Made by a program: the position numbers and the translations under genes. Under the pieces are notes generated by a model. That model was not told where the DNA came from and did no database searches. It worked only from the letters and a program-made list of their open reading frames with translations. 64,000 nucleotides of DNA from Agelaius tricolor (taxonomy: Eukaryota; Chordata; Aves; Passeriformes; Icteridae): NCBI GenBank assembly GCA_023055355.1, contig JALJCS010000004.1, positions 16,336,001 to 16,400,000 of the forward strand, written 5' to 3'. This document shows positions 11,013 to 24,725 of this stretch, one piece after another (position 1 is the stretch's first letter; each line of letters begins with the position of its first letter).

Positions 11013-14000
11013 AAATGGTGGCAGCATGACTGCTGGGTACATTGCTCCAAGAATTTACACATAGCCCAGTTTTCCCCTCCCTTCGCTCCATGTGTCGGCA
11101 TACCTTGGATTGTTAGAAGGTGTCAGATGCATGTATCACACAGCTAGGGCCTGTCCTCCCCGACGTAAAGAAAAAGTTAGCATTTTGTAATATAATAACC
11201 AGAGCAAGGTACGCTGCAAATATAGGGCATGAAAATTGTCACACATGCATTGCATTTGCCTGTAAAACCCATTGTCTTGTGCCCGTCTGTAGCATGAAAA
11301 TCTTCAAGATATTTGTGCAGCAATTGGTTTCTCCCTCAGCCTTCTACTTGTTCCCAAACTCCTCAAACACTGAGAAAAAAAGTCCAATCTTCTCCTCAAG
11401 CTCCATTGAACAAAATGTGACTGAGGAGGCTTGGACATAAGCACCAGAACTGGATCACTTTTAAAGCTCTGCTGTAGTCTGAATGGGAGCTCTGAGCTTG
11501 GGTCAGCAGCATCAGAAGGAGCCATTTTCTCAAGTCTCCTCTCCTCACAGGTCTGACCCTGTGGCCAAAGATCTGGCTAGTCTGCTACTGCTGTTACCTT
11601 ATGCTCTTTTTTCCTTGTCTCCATGCTCTAATGTTCCCTTACTTTTTCACCCTCATGCTTTTCATGGTGATTCTCTGTTCTCTTTTTGCCCAGTTTTATT
11701 CTGGTGTTGTTGCAGAACCTTGTGGTGTGCGTCCCTTTTTCTAGTTCCTCTATGCATGACCACAAAAGGACAGTGCAAAGCACAACTCTATTTTCTCAAC
11801 CTTTGACATAGAAAAAAAAGAGGAAAAAAAATACCAGGGGAGAGGAGAAGATTAGTAAATGAGCATATGAGCAACACATCTGGAACTACAATAATAGTAC
11901 ACTGTCCCATAAGTGTGATAAGCTACCAGCAACTACATACTCTAGCAACTCTTGCACTCATATGATTAAGGTTCTTCATTATAGCAATGAAGCATTTGGC
12001 AAAAGCTGCTCTGCAGAGAAATATTTCAGCAACTAGAACACTTTGATCTTTGGTGAAATGTGTCTTCACCTCTGATGCTAGAGTTATTTCCACAAATCAT
12101 TATCTCCAGTGGGTAAGCTTCACTTGGGTCCCGTCTACTGTAAGGGAGCATCCTCAGGCTGGCAGGTCTCAGGAAGTGGTGTATATTGGGGTGGAAACTT
12201 AAGGGTGCCTTGATTACCCATACTCAATCTTTGAGCTTTTCTTGAATAGTTCAGAAGTGGTTATACACTTGAGGAAAGATGCAAGGAAGTTTTAATATTA
12301 AGAGTTTCCAAGTCCATGACAGAGCACAGGGCCTGACAAAGCAATAGCACTGTAGATAGTGCATTTGCAATTATACTTCAAGTATGGTCTGCAAAGTATG
12401 GTGATTTCCTCAACTCCTGCTGACCTCTTCTGCAGGCAGTAGTGAAGGGAATGGGCCAGTTAGAAAACAACCTCCTAAGTATATAATCAATTTTTTCCTG
12501 TATTTTATTTTTGTGGTTTGATTCCTTAGGTAAGAGTTTTACTAGGGATGAGGAAACAGCACTCCAGCAGTACATCTCATAAGAAGGAATAAAGGAGGCA
12601 CAATGTAGCAAGATCACAGGACAGCTGTGAACTCAGCTGTGAGGCTGAGGGTTGTGTGGAGGTAAGACAAAATAGGGACTAAATGCAGCCTGTAGCTACT
12701 AACAACAAAAATTTCCAGCCTTCACAATGAAAACCTATATATAAGGACTCAAAGAAAAGGAAGTAACAATGGGCAAATGCCATCAGGGATAGTCAGGCTT
12801 CTCTCATTTCTTTTCTGTCATTCATATATGGGTGAACTGTTTTAAAATAGTTTTGTCATAGTAAGCCAGGATTGAACAGCTTGGTGAAAAGTATATACTC
12901 ATTGGCCAGTAGCTGATCAGACACACAAGGCACCTATATTTGGTATTCCTCCATTTCGGCTCTCTGTCTTTAACAAATATTCTCCCTTTGCATTTAAGTA
13001 GATCGAAATTAATCTGCCTGTGTACAATATGCATATGTAGGCAAGCAATTGCTACCAAAAGGAACTTGGCTGCTGCAGTTTTGGAAAACATGCTGGATCA
13101 CCCATTCATTTCTTTTCCATGACTCATAGGAGTAAATTCAGTAAGAAAGAAATGCGTGTGATCCACACACACACATACCCTCTCAGCTGTTGGTGCTCCC
13201 ATAAACAGTGAATCCTAATTACAGGCACTTCTGAAAATCTTGCAAACCTTTTGTGATGTTTTTGCAAGAATATGCTGACAGAAAAGTTGAGCTATGTCAA
13301 AATAGGAGCCAGAGAGTCAGAAAAATAAGTGCCTCCCAAGAATGTGAAAAGTGTAATTTTGGTTTGCTTTTTCCTTTCCTTAGTAGCTGTTAGGGTTGGT
13401 TTTTTTATATTTTCAGTACCAGGCTACATATCTGTTTTCACAAATATCTATAAAGATAGTTATCAGTCTTGCTAAATTAAGTAAATCACTACCATGTGCA
13501 AGCATGAATACTGTAATATTTGTTTTAAATTAACAGCAGATTGAGAAGGGACAGTTATTTTGAAGTGAAACTTGGAGACTGTTTCTTGTTGACATTTTTG
13601 GGGACTGTGGAGGAAGAAGTGTAGGACAAAGATTGAGAGGAACTGAGTCAGGTCAGGTCATTCTGACCTCTTCTGTGTTTTTCCACTCTTCCTTTCTACT
13701 TAGAAGCAAACCCAAAATACAAGAGCATAGTGTCCCCAGCTAATAATGGGGTTGGTACATTTCTGAAGTCTCTGCTCAACTATAAATATTTATTAACTGC
13801 TCAAGCCAACTAAACATTCAAACAATGTCAGAAGAATAGGCTGATATCCTGACTTACAAGCATGAATAGTGCATGCATTCCCTCAAGGACAGGTAGCAAC
13901 CAATGGGACAGAGAAGTGTATTAGCAGCAGTCTGCAGACTGCATCTGCAATGTCATGCTTGCTAAATAATTAATATACTTAAGATAACTCTCAAGGGAAA

Positions 14001-15663
14001 ACAAGGGCCTTAGGATATCTACAAATTCATTTATGTAGTGAATTTGGATTTTTTTAAAATATTTTTTTAATTAGAATCATGCCTAGAGGCTCCAGCTCTG
14101 CCTGAAACACCATTTTCAATAGCCTCTGGATAGTCAGTTTAGTCAGTGTAAGCTCTCCAGGGAAATCTGAACCAACAAAACAAGAGATAAAACATCGTTT
14201 TTGGGAGTGAGATCAAAAATACAAGGAATTTCCCTTTTTCAACCCCAAAAAATTTAGTGCCTTTAGGTTGTGGCATAATTTCATGAAGGAGATAAAAGGC
14301 CAAATTGGGAAGTATTTATGCAGAAATAGTTTGTGATTTTCTCTCACCAGTCCTAAAAACTTGTGAAATATAAAGCCTTTGTGCTCCCTTTCCATTCTAT
14401 TAAAAAATATAACTGATGCCCACAGAGAACAATAATTGCTGGATTAATAACTTCAACATCACCATAGCTTTTTCTCTAGGTGATAGGTGTGCCAGTCCAA
14501 GCTTTGAACTTAGTTCTCTTTTTTTCCATAAGCCCACTTACAGTAATGAAAGAAATACAAGCCAGATGGCTTAGTACATTGTAGGTGGCATCTGATGTAA
14601 TTAAATGCTAGTTTAAAGGAAAACCACAATGGTTTCTCTATCATTTCTCCTAGAAATAGCTCTTGGGAATCCTTCCCAATGAAAAAACATTCCTTAGGAG
14701 AAAGCTACTAAAAAAGTAGGAGTTATATGAGGGAATGTTCATTCCAATGCGCTTTCTCATCTGAAAATAATCTGCCTTCTTCAAAAGTGTGTTATCTGCT
14801 CATATCTGGTAGATCTGACGTACATTCCACTCATAATTTCCTTATGTTTTATTTCCTTATTTTACAACAAAATGGTGTTAGAATAACCTCATAACAAACA
14901 AGCCAAATCTATTTTTTCTTATTCCTTCTCCCCTTACATCAAGAGATCCAGTGTGTCACGTTTCTCTTGTTCAGAGGCATCAAAGTATTTCTGCCCTTCC
15001 AATCCCTTTGCTAAAGAAAAAAGTGATTTTTGTCTAGCTCAGGCAGAGCCATCCATGCACAAATGGTATCAGTAAGGAGCTTCTTCTAGAAGAGGACTAA
15101 ATGAGGGAAACTGATATTTCATGAGCCCCAGTCCTACTAAGGCTGAAAAAAGGCTCAATAAACCATCATATGTTGCTTTTACTCAAATAATGGAACATAT
15201 GTACAGAAAGGCAGAAAAACATTCATTTAGTAAAGGTATTATTTGTTTTGTACCTTAAGTCAGCTGTTCTGTTGACTGGCAAGTTTTTCACAGGCTGAAG
15301 CAAGCCTGCCTGATGCTGGACCTCTCAGTCAGCAAAAAAAAATGCTACTGCAAACAAGAGATTTAATTACTCTCATGCATGCAAAGAGATATTTTCCATG
15401 CCTGTAAAAAATGCTAGATGAAAGGGCACACTGGGTAGGTTGCTGAAACACAAGCTTCTCCATATTTTCAAATATGTGTCTGAGAATACACAAATACATG
15501 CAGAAATGTACTCATTTCAGATTTGTCAGGAAAATCTTCAGCAACTTCGCAAGGGAGAAAAGGTCATGAATGTCAAAATAATTTGTTCCAAAACAGTATA
15601 TTAGGTAATTCACAAGTGTTGCGTATTCAGTATAGCAGTTTTCTTTCAAATCTGTTAGATTAG

Positions 15664-15735
15664 AAAGGAAAAAACAAAAACAAACAAATAAAAGACCTTA
15701 AATGAAACCAAAACAAAACACCCCAAGCCAAACAA
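15664..15735. repeat. A/C-rich low-complexity patch
   Basis: The tract is built from AAACAAAAAC, AAACAAATAA and CCAAAACAAAAC runs. It is similar in style to the patch at 1.6 kb and has no coding content. Confidence 0.7.
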
Positions 15736-16817
15736 TTTGTTCTCTAATTTTATTAGACAAAATTCAGAATCTATTGAAAAATGTGCATTTTATGAACATC
15801 AAGAAAACAGTTATAAATCTGGAAATAAATTAGATCATGAGATTCATTGCATTCTTAGCAGCAATTGACCCTGTGGCATTTGATCAAGAAAGAAAATGTG
15901 AGGAACCAGCTCTTTGGTTCCTATGTTGCAGTAAAATATTAAAAAGGATACAGATCAGGGAATCCAAGCAATAAAGGAGTTGTTTATCTTGATGGACAAA
16001 GATATCAATATTCTTGGCTAAGATCACGCTCACCAGTGATGGAATAATGACATTGTCCCACCAAAATGTGTCCTTTCTTACTGTGAATTCCCAGCAGAAC
16101 TGTTAAAAACTGAGCACTAAATTTTAGCATGGAAGATTAAAATGGGGAAATTAAATGTTTCATCCAACAGCCATTCACTCTTGTTACCCACATTTATTGT
16201 CTTCCAAGAAATGAGATATGATTTTTGATAATAAATTTATTAATTGCCCTGAGCAGAAATTTCTGATAGTGAAGGCAGCAGATCTTTTGTTTTTCTCCAT
16301 ACACACACCATATCCAAGGAAATCTTATACAACAGAATTAAATCTGTTTTCAGTTTTGCTAATCAAACATTACACATCTAAGAACTAGCAGAAGCTGATG
16401 ACTTAACAGAGTATTGAGGAGGGGACAGGAAATGGGTTTACTCCAAACAGCCTAAAGCTACAGAGCAAGTTCAGCAGGTAGCAAGAACTACCTCTTCTAT
16501 GTAGAATTATTGGAAAATAAGGCACGTGACAGCATGGAACAGGTACTGGAAACAATTCTCATATTGCTATTGCTCCAAAGCAGAGAAATTCTACAGACAG
16601 AAAATTGGGTAAGTCTTTGAAGGAAGGGTAAATGCAGATTTTAAAAGCATCTGACTTAAAGCATCAGTTTGTCTTTGGATGGACCACAAGGGGTTTTTTT
16701 ACTCCTTTGCATTTCCTGATTAAAGAATCTGGCCTGGTGTGAGGCAGGAAGCGCGGAAACAAAGAGGGGAACTTTGCATCTCAACATGAATACATATAGT
16801 CCCCTAAAAATTTATGG

Positions 16818-16907
16818 TATCTGCCTCAGTATGGATTATTATTATCTGCCTCAATATGGATTATTAACCAAAGTTAGGATTAACTCAATATGGATTATTA
16901 ACCAAAC
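16818..16907. repeat. Three-copy imperfect tandem repeat
   Basis: The core TCAATATGGATTATTAACC occurs at about 16850-16870 and 16884-16904. A shorter, slightly changed copy (CTCAGTATGGATTATTA) lies at about 16825-16841. Units are roughly 24-38 bases apart. The copies are near identical, which suggests recent local duplication or slippage. Confidence 0.8.
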
Positions 16908-18685
16908 AAAGATGATAAATTTGAAGAAAAAGGCTTAAACTATATTTTCAGTTTTGAAAAACAACATCCCGGAAGATATCAAAATATAATTCTTTAATGA
17001 AAGAGATAAGAAATTTTGAAAGCATTACTGTGTTCTGTGAGGTATAGTAAAAGCACAAAATGTGGACTGGGTATTAGTCACACTGTCCTTTGCCTGAAGC
17101 TACCATCAAGGGGCTGCCTGGACCATCATTATATGTGCCTTTCCAAAAGCATACACATTTCAAACATTCCACTAGAGACTGAGACACTGACAGGGTGACA
17201 GGAAGGCTCTTGCCAAGCAACAGCTGGAAAAGATATGCCAGAAACAATGGGAGAGCTACAGGAGCAGCAAATCACTGTGCAGAAGGAGCACATTGCTTTG
17301 CATGGGAAAAGAGTAGCAGCAGGAGAAAGAAACAGAATGAGATGTCTGCCCAAGCAAAACCCTTTACTTTCCGTTCCCTTTTTTGACACAGACCACTCAC
17401 TCTCATTTGGCTTCTGAACATCTCTACTCAAATACCTTCTCCTAAATCATTCTGAGGAAGTAAACCTCACAGAACTGCAGTTTGTCAGCCTCAGGCATCA
17501 GAGTGATAAAAGCTACAAAATTTATTGTTACACTGTTTAGAATTATACAGTCACAAGCCCCAGGGGTTTTTGCATTAGAGGTTTCCTGCTGGCAGTAAAT
17601 CTCAAAATACTAAATAGTAAGAGTGCTCTGCTGACACAGGAATTGAAAAAATTTGGGGATGCTTCTGTAAGGCCTTTGACTTACTGACCTCAACATACTT
17701 GTGTCTTACAAATACAAACCTGTGAGATGTTCCTCTAGTTTTCCTCGATTGTCAAACCAGTCACAAATTTCCAATTAACCTGCTGACCTAGCACTTGCAG
17801 ATAGGTTTGAAATGCTGATCAGATAGAGGCTTTGTCCCAGAGAGTAAAGACTTCTCTTGTGGGACTCTTATAGTGCTAACACATATAACACATTCCTTGT
17901 AGAGATAAATCAAAACTCTGGGCAGCACTGTGAGTTAGGAAGGCCTGTTATCTAGCTATTGTATCTTAAACTGCACATTCTGGTTAATTTTTGTGGTACT
18001 TCCACATGACAAGATTGTTTCCTGCCAACAAATGTGGAGTAAGCACTATTCTATCCTAAATACTTAGCCACCAGCAAAATAAATTGACAATATACTGACT
18101 TAGCCTGGCAATGGTTTGCTTAGCAGGTGTAAAATCCTCCTCTTCCCCTGACTCACCTGTAACCCATTTTTTGATAATTTAATGGTTAGCTGTTTTTAGG
18201 TGATGCAGAAATGGGATTTTTTCTCATGGGTATTTGCATAGAACATGGCACCTTCATCACCTATACAATGTGAAGCAGCAATTTAAAAAGCCAATGTGTC
18301 TAGTTAACATACATGTAAAGTGAGGAATCGTCTGTGTTTATCCTCAATTATATACAAGCACAATGTATTATGCCCTGCTATGCAGGCCAGATAACAAGTC
18401 CCAGGAAAAGGGCATCTCTCTGTAAAAGCACCTCAGCTTTGACATAACAGACAAACTTCACAGATACACAAGTTAAAGGAATCTGGCAGAGGACCCTGTA
18501 GTTCTTTATCGACCAGGGCTCAAGGTCTCAGGAATAAAGTCAACTTGCTTAAGAAAATTAAAAGTCATTCCACCATTACAACCAACTTCTAAAAATCAAC
18601 CTGCTCTTTCTTCTCTTTTTTTTAAAATTAGAATACAGTGATATGATTTTTCAGTGTGGTTGGGTTTTTTCATCTATATCTTTAG

Positions 18686-18784
18686 GTCAGTGCAGATTTA
18701 CGTATTGATGATGAGGAGATTAACATTGAAATCCTAATGATGGTGCTCAAACACACAGTTTCTGAATTCAATATTCTAGTTTAA
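18686..18784 (+). CDS. Candidate terminal exon, 32 codons, unrecognised
   Basis: A T-rich polypyrimidine tract followed by ATCTATATCTTTAG forms a good acceptor. It is followed directly by an open frame that begins VSADLRIDDEEINIEILMM and ends in TAA. The peptide is acidic then helical, and does not look like translated noise or a repeat. If real it would be the last coding exon of a + strand gene, or a relic of one. No upstream exon, polyadenylation signal or family match was found, so the call rests on the acceptor and composition only. Confidence 0.2.
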   Translation, partial: VSADLRIDDEEINIEILMMVLKHTVSEFNILV

Positions 18785-21700
18785 CACCTAGAAGGCACTT
18801 GTGAATGGGGCTAGGAAGATTACCAAGGTATTCTGCAGAACAGCTGACTAGTGACACAAATTGCTATACGCTGCTGAGACAGTTTATCCTTGAAACAAAT
18901 TATGGAGTTCACATGCTGTCTAGACAGACATTATTAAACCGTATTTGCAGTAGGCTCAGCTGCAGGCACAGAAGACCTCCTGTTTCCACAATCAGCATTG
19001 TTCCTTGCCCTGCTGCTGGCTATGGTGATAGAGCTAAGTTTTGCTCCGTCAAAGTTTTGCAAAGTTTTGCTTCCTGGCAAAACTAAAGCAAACAGTTCCT
19101 GCCTCCCTGTGTCCTGGCATCTTCCCCCTGTCATGTCCTCCCTCAGTTTTGGTGGTTATGAAGTTGGTGTGACTGCTTCTAAAGCCACAATTGACAAAAC
19201 CAAGGAACTGACTAAGGTTAAAATTAACTCTTAAATAAGGAAATAAAAACAAGTAGCTTTGCTCTGGAGTCAGCTATCCATGGACCCATCACTTCTACAG
19301 TGAGGATGGCATACTCTTTACAGTCCTATCACTGCTTCCAGCCTGACATGTATAAACTGCTGATGACCTTAGTTTATATTATGAACTGAGGAGAATAGGG
19401 AGAAGATCTATATGTTTGCACTGCATGCTCCTGCAGTGCTGGGGTTACCAGTCTGTGAGGAAGGCTTGAGGAAGGAAAAGAAATCAACCACTGGTGCTGA
19501 AGTTCCTTGTGATGGTGAGTCAGCATTCTTGAGCTTCAAGTAGCAGTGTGCCTCTGGTTCCATTTCTTATATGTTTATTTTTCCTTTTCAGAACTAGCAG
19601 TATTAAAATGAAATTTCAAATTCTGGAGTGCAGTTTTGTGGTAAGGGCTTGCCTAGAAGGCCAAGGAGAGTTGCTCAGTAAATTGAGTAGGAGTTTGTAG
19701 TTGGTTGTTTCTGCAAATATTTTATTTCCTATCACTTCAGAATAATTCTAACTTGGCAAAAACAATGAGATCAAATTTATCCTAAGCCACTCAGTTGTGA
19801 TTCTATTCTAGTTTCAATACATTCAATAATAATCAAGTAATTATTCTTTCTCACTCTCATGACTAATCAGGAATCTTTTTTTTTCTCATGATTACCTTTA
19901 CATTAGAGACTTTGGTCACTTATACATTTTTCAGGCATCAGAAGTTCTTGTTACTGTCTACCATAGGTAGGTCAGCAGAATTCTCTTTTGGAGATACTAT
20001 TACATTTTCTCTTGTTTCTGCAGGAGATGAAAACTTGAGAGAGAAAAGAAACGAAAAAAACCATCTTTTTGTCCACAACATAACTTTCTATTAAGCACCA
20101 GAAGATTTTTCATTAAGTAATATACATCCCTTTCTATAAAACCTGATGCTTTTAATATATTAAAGCATAACTTTATTTTTTGTGAAGAACTGTTATTTAC
20201 TTTTGGCACATGTAAAATACATAAAGAAGAAGGGAAAAAAATCCCAAATACTATATCACACTTCTATCAATAACTTAGTAGTTTGAGTAACTTACAGATG
20301 TAATTTTTATAGGAAGTCAAGTGATACCACTAATGAATTTAAGGTTCCAGATACTACCATTGGAAGTGCAGCATAAAAACAAACATTTCCTAATGCATAC
20401 TAAGCAATAACATCAGCTAATCATTTTCTGCAGTCTTATAATTGCAAAGAAAGGCATTCACTAGCTAATTCTGGTATATTTCTGACATTGAGCCGCTTTC
20501 ACTTCTGTAAAACTCAATCTGCTTTGACAATGTCTCCAGATTTCCCTCTGCTGGGATAATGAGATCATTGCTTGCGACTAATAAACCACAGAAATAAACC
20601 ACTGTGATCTGTTTGTGATACTTTTGTAGGGAACACCCTTGGAAAGCTTATAAATGTAGAAAGACAGTAGAGCTTTCCTTACGTATGTGCAGAGAACTGC
20701 AAATAATCAGACTGATCAGGTATCACAGTCTTGTCTCTGCTAACAGCTTAGATGGAATCAATCACTTTAGTCTTCCTGCATGTACCTGGCTGTTTAGGAA
20801 TTGAGAGCAGATGTAACAGATGAGGTGCTGGGAGAGACATCTCAATGCTGCTACTTCTTTGAGAATTTTAGCTTTATATATTCATGCAGGTGTAGCATTG
20901 GCTACTACCCAGTAAAACATTAAGTCCTTGCTGTCAAGACCTTAGCCTCCAGCCTTCCCTATTTCCTGACCTCCCATGGGTAAACACTTGATCTGAAGGC
21001 CCCTTATTCATATCTATGCCAGCAGAACTGGCATCAGCAGCTCTGTCTTTCCTCCCCGTTAAAGCAATTCACTACTGGTACAAGAAGGTAACATTATGCA
21101 TCAAAAGATTGATTGATCTGAAAAAAACCTTAACAGGCTAGGCCCTGTTCTGCTTACTGTGGTTAAAGAGAGTAGGGTAAAAAGACATAGTGTACATCTT
21201 TGAAACATGCACTTGTTTTCTGTGTTGGCACACAGGGTAGTTGATGAATTCAGACAAGTGAGACTTTCAAACTTTTTTGGCTCAGCATGATTGTTGAGGG
21301 TCTCATGTTTGAGAATATAACTGTGTGGGATAAGGAGTAGCTAACAGAGTTTATTAAGGCTTGTTTGACAGCTCCCAGTGAGAAAAATTCTCACTTAAAA
21401 TTCTTTGTGCTGTCATGAGAGATCAAAATGAGTATGCTTTAGACACAAGATAAGAAGCCACTATTAAAATTAAATATTAAATTGGGACCTCTACATATAT
21501 TCTTCAGGTTACAAAATATTTTGCTTCACAATAATTTGCAGGCTATTTCAAACACATTTTTTTACACATACTCCAGCATTTTCTACAGAAAAACATGTAG
21601 ATCACTGACAATTCCAAAGAAATCAGCATTTTTTAGTTTGACCTCACTCATGCACCAGCTGGAAAGTTCCTCTGCAGCTCTAGGTCCCCAGTGCATACTG

Positions 21701-22251
21701 TGGTCCTGGTCTGCTGAATGCAGACTGCATTTGCATTTCTTGGGGACTATTTCAGTGTTCATGCATATGGACAGTATTAAGTTTGTACAGCTAGATAGCA
21801 ATTTGGTCCAGATAGCACCACATTACACAACATTTCTTTAGTTGCTTACCACAATAATTTTCCCATGTTCTTGGAGCTACTCTCATACAAATAACAGAGC
21901 TCACTTGGTTACAGTGTGGTACATTTGACTCCAGGATATGGATCTACTCATTCTTCCCTCTACACTTGCAGCCTGTTACAGACCTATGCTACTCCAAATA
22001 ACATATGTAGAAAGCACTATTTACAGCTAATTTCTCTCTCCTTTAAGGGTGTATTTGTTTTATAGGCTTTGATAAATTTTTGGATTTTCTAGGACTTCCA
22101 GGGAGATTTATTCTTTCACAAGGCTAGGAGAGTGGAAACTGAACCAAAACTAGTTCAAGCAAAACTTCCACCATTGACTCACTGTGGTATCATGTCCAGC
22201 TTGTGTATTGGGTCTGTAGGGGGTAGACTTAATTTTCTCTACAGCAGTCCT

Positions 22252-22296
22252 GATAATGCTGTACTTTGTGTACTTTGTGATAATGCTGTACTTTGT
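22252..22296. repeat. Short tandem duplication
   Basis: GATAATGCTGTACTTTGT occurs at 22252-22269 and again at 22279-22296. Between the two copies is one extra copy of its second half, GTACTTTGT (22270-22278). Copies are identical, so the event is recent. Confidence 0.85.
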
Positions 22297-22348
22297 AGAA
22301 GGGTGTTGATGACATACCAGTGTTTTGACTGCAGGACTCCCATAGCAA

Positions 22349-22405
22349 TCAAGGATGCCCTTAACTCAAGGCTGCCCTTTGCTCAAGGATGTCCTTCAAC
22401 AAGGA
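22349..22405. repeat. Imperfect tandem repeat of a TCAAGGATGCCCTT-like unit
   Basis: Three to four units of about 17-18 bases follow each other (TCAAGGATGCCCTT, TCAAGGCTGCCCTT, TCAAGGATGTCCTT, then AAGGA). It lies only 50 bp from the preceding tandem duplication. Confidence 0.7.
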
Positions 22406-23704
22406 CAGCTGAGACAAACTGACCCAGGAATAATCCATAAACTAATACATCTGTTCAGCAATAAGAGATAAGAGAAATGGATGGGAAGCATTAGTTCTTT
22501 AGATGTTTGTCATCTGGACCAAGTGCTGTGTGTTCTGAAGCCCTACTTGACTGGACATAGCCTGCTGATGAGATGGAGAGAATATATATTTTGTTCTCCT
22601 TTGTTACCATGCATAGCCTTTGCTCCATCTTTATTAAACTGCCTTTGTCTTGATCCACAAGGCTTTTTTCATCTGTTTTTCTGTCCCATCATCCTGCTGA
22701 GGAGGGGAAGTGATAGAGCAGCTTCCTGGGTTATATTAATTTTCCTGACTTACTCATTCTTTCATCATTCTTCTTGGGTCATTCAGGAAGTTTTACAGCT
22801 CAGGTGTCTTGCTCAGGAGAACTGAGTTTGCTCAACCTATTCAATTCATATTGGTTGCAGGGTTACCCAATATCACTGGTTACACAACATCAACACCTAC
22901 CCACCATAAACTCAGCCAGACATACCCACAAAATCCTCAGAACTGGCACTACATGGTCTGCTCTGGATCTTTTACACTGGTTCACAGTTCTGTGCTCAGA
23001 CTGAGAAGTATATTCCCTGTTTCCCAAAAACTCATTCTCTACAGACAAAGACTCTATTATAGTTCAACAAAATTTCTTTCAAATTGTTTTGAAGTGTTTA
23101 TTGAAAAGAATCCATACCACTGCAGTAGGCAATTAATTTCTGGTTGTAAAGCCTAAATGCATTCAAGAGAGTCTGAAGCTCTGTGCTCCATCACACTAAG
23201 TGGATGTGCTTTGCCAAGAATAGAGATGTGCCACATTTTTGTCGTTGTATACCATATACAACATGAGAAACAAAATCCCTGGTCTGATTCCCACCTATGT
23301 TGCTTAAATGTCATTACAGGTCTAACGTGAACAGGATTTTTATGTATAGAAAACCTAATTTTCCCCATTTAAAATGTATGTACAAAGAACTACCTCTACT
23401 CTGCCATCATTCATGTAAGACTGCCTAGTTTGTATAAGTATGGCTTACAAGAGCTTGTAGTAACAAATCACTCCTTGTAAAGAATCCTTTTGCCCCTGAT
23501 CAGACTGAGGAACAGGGAAAGAGAGCTATTTTTTTCCCCTGTAATGCTAAGAGATCTCCTGTAGCACAACATCACCATGTGTGATCCTGAGAACTGAATC
23601 TGAAGAAAAAACATTTGGCCAGGGCTATAAAAATTCAGCATTGTGTTGTAATATTTTCTTTTTCTCCTTCATTATTTGAAAAAATCCCAAATGGCAGTCT
23701 AATT

Positions 23705-23945
23705 TGTCACAAACATCTTTTCATTAAAAATCCTTTCTTAGGATTTTTCTTCCTGAGAAGCTGAGAGGCTTCAGGAACAAAATGTAAACAATGGTTATCT
23801 GCTGCTGTGGAATGCAACTGGTGCATCTGTGATTGCCCATCTTAGATGTTTATAATTAATGGCCAATCACAGCCCAGTTAGCTTGGACTCTCTGTCCAAG
23901 ACACAAACCTTTATTATTCATTCCTTTCTATTCTTAGCTTAGCTG
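23705..23945 (+). mobile_element. Truncated songbird ERV LTR fragment
   Basis: It begins with TGTCAC at 23705 and runs through a segment I recognise from a common passerine LTR family. The recognisable segment includes GAAGCTGAGAGGCTTCAGGA, a TAAACAATGG motif, GGCCAATCACAG (a CCAAT box) and TCTATTCTTAG near the end. The downstream part of the family LTR is missing, so this is a 5' fragment. No retroviral genes adjoin it. A degraded CR1 begins about 120 bp downstream. Confidence 0.75.
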
Positions 23946-24065
23946 TGAAATTACTAAAGAATGCAAGTATTAGAGTGCTTTCCAAACTGGGCAATGCCAG
24001 GCTTCAGAGCTTAGTGTCAAGTAAGGGAAAAATGGAGACAGTAAAGGACTCAGTAAAAATATGTA

Positions 24066-24725
24066 GTATCAAAGAATATTCTGAGTTGGAAGGGACTCAC
24101 AAGTCCAACCTTTCCCTCATATCCAGCTTAAACCTCCCCTGGCACAGCTTCAAGACATTTCCTTGAGCCCTGACACTGTTCCTCACAGAAAAGAGATCAG
24201 TGCCTGCCCCTCCACCTACCCCCATGAGAATGTAGAAGATCACAATGAGGTCTCCCCTCAGTCTTCTCCAGGCTGAACAAACCAGGTAACCTCAGCTGTT
24301 CCTCATATGGCTTCCCCTTGAAGTCCTTCACCATCCTTGTAGCCCACCTTTGCCCCTTCTTTATGTTTTGCTGCCCAAAACTGCCAAAATAGAAAGCCCC
24401 AGCACTTGAGGTGAGGTAGCCCCTGTGAAGAGCAGAACAGGACAATCCCCTCCATCACCCTGGCTGGCAATGCTGTGGCTGATGCACCCCAGGACAGGAC
24501 AGGGTTGCCCCCCAGGCTGCCAGGGCACTGCTGACTCTTATTCAACTTGCCCTCGACCAGGGCCCCAGCATCCATTTCTGCAATGCTGCTCTCCATCATG
24601 TCATTCCCCTTTCTGCCAGTTGATCCAGGGTTGCCCCCTCCCAGGTGCAGAATCCAAAACTGGCCCTTGTTGAACTTCCAATAGCTGATCATTGTCAAGC
24701 CCTCTGATTTGTCTGCCTTCCATCT
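24066..24725 (-). mobile_element. CR1 LINE, 3' part, antisense to the window
   Basis: The + strand begins with the inverted CR1 tail (AATATTCTGAGTTGGAAGGG). It continues through the CR1 3' UTR signature containing GAGGTCTCCCCTCAGTCTTC and CCAGGCTGAACAA. The - strand still holds a 131-codon open frame at 24303-24698 matching the end of CR1 ORF2, with FNKGQ and LHLGGGNPG followed by an acidic ESSIAEMDAGALV segment. It is 5'-truncated, as most CR1 copies are, and has lost the reverse transcriptase core. There is no intact start or activity. Confidence 0.85.

Larger units (their letters stand above)
8562..23704. other. Intergenic DNA with few recognisable elements
   Basis: Apart from the weak exon candidates and short tandem repeats listed separately, I see no gene, RNA gene or known transposable element here. 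The open frames present are short, lack splice context, and look like chance frames in AT-rich DNA. A short CA run occurs near 13163 and A-rich patches near 15.7 kb. Confidence 0.5.
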
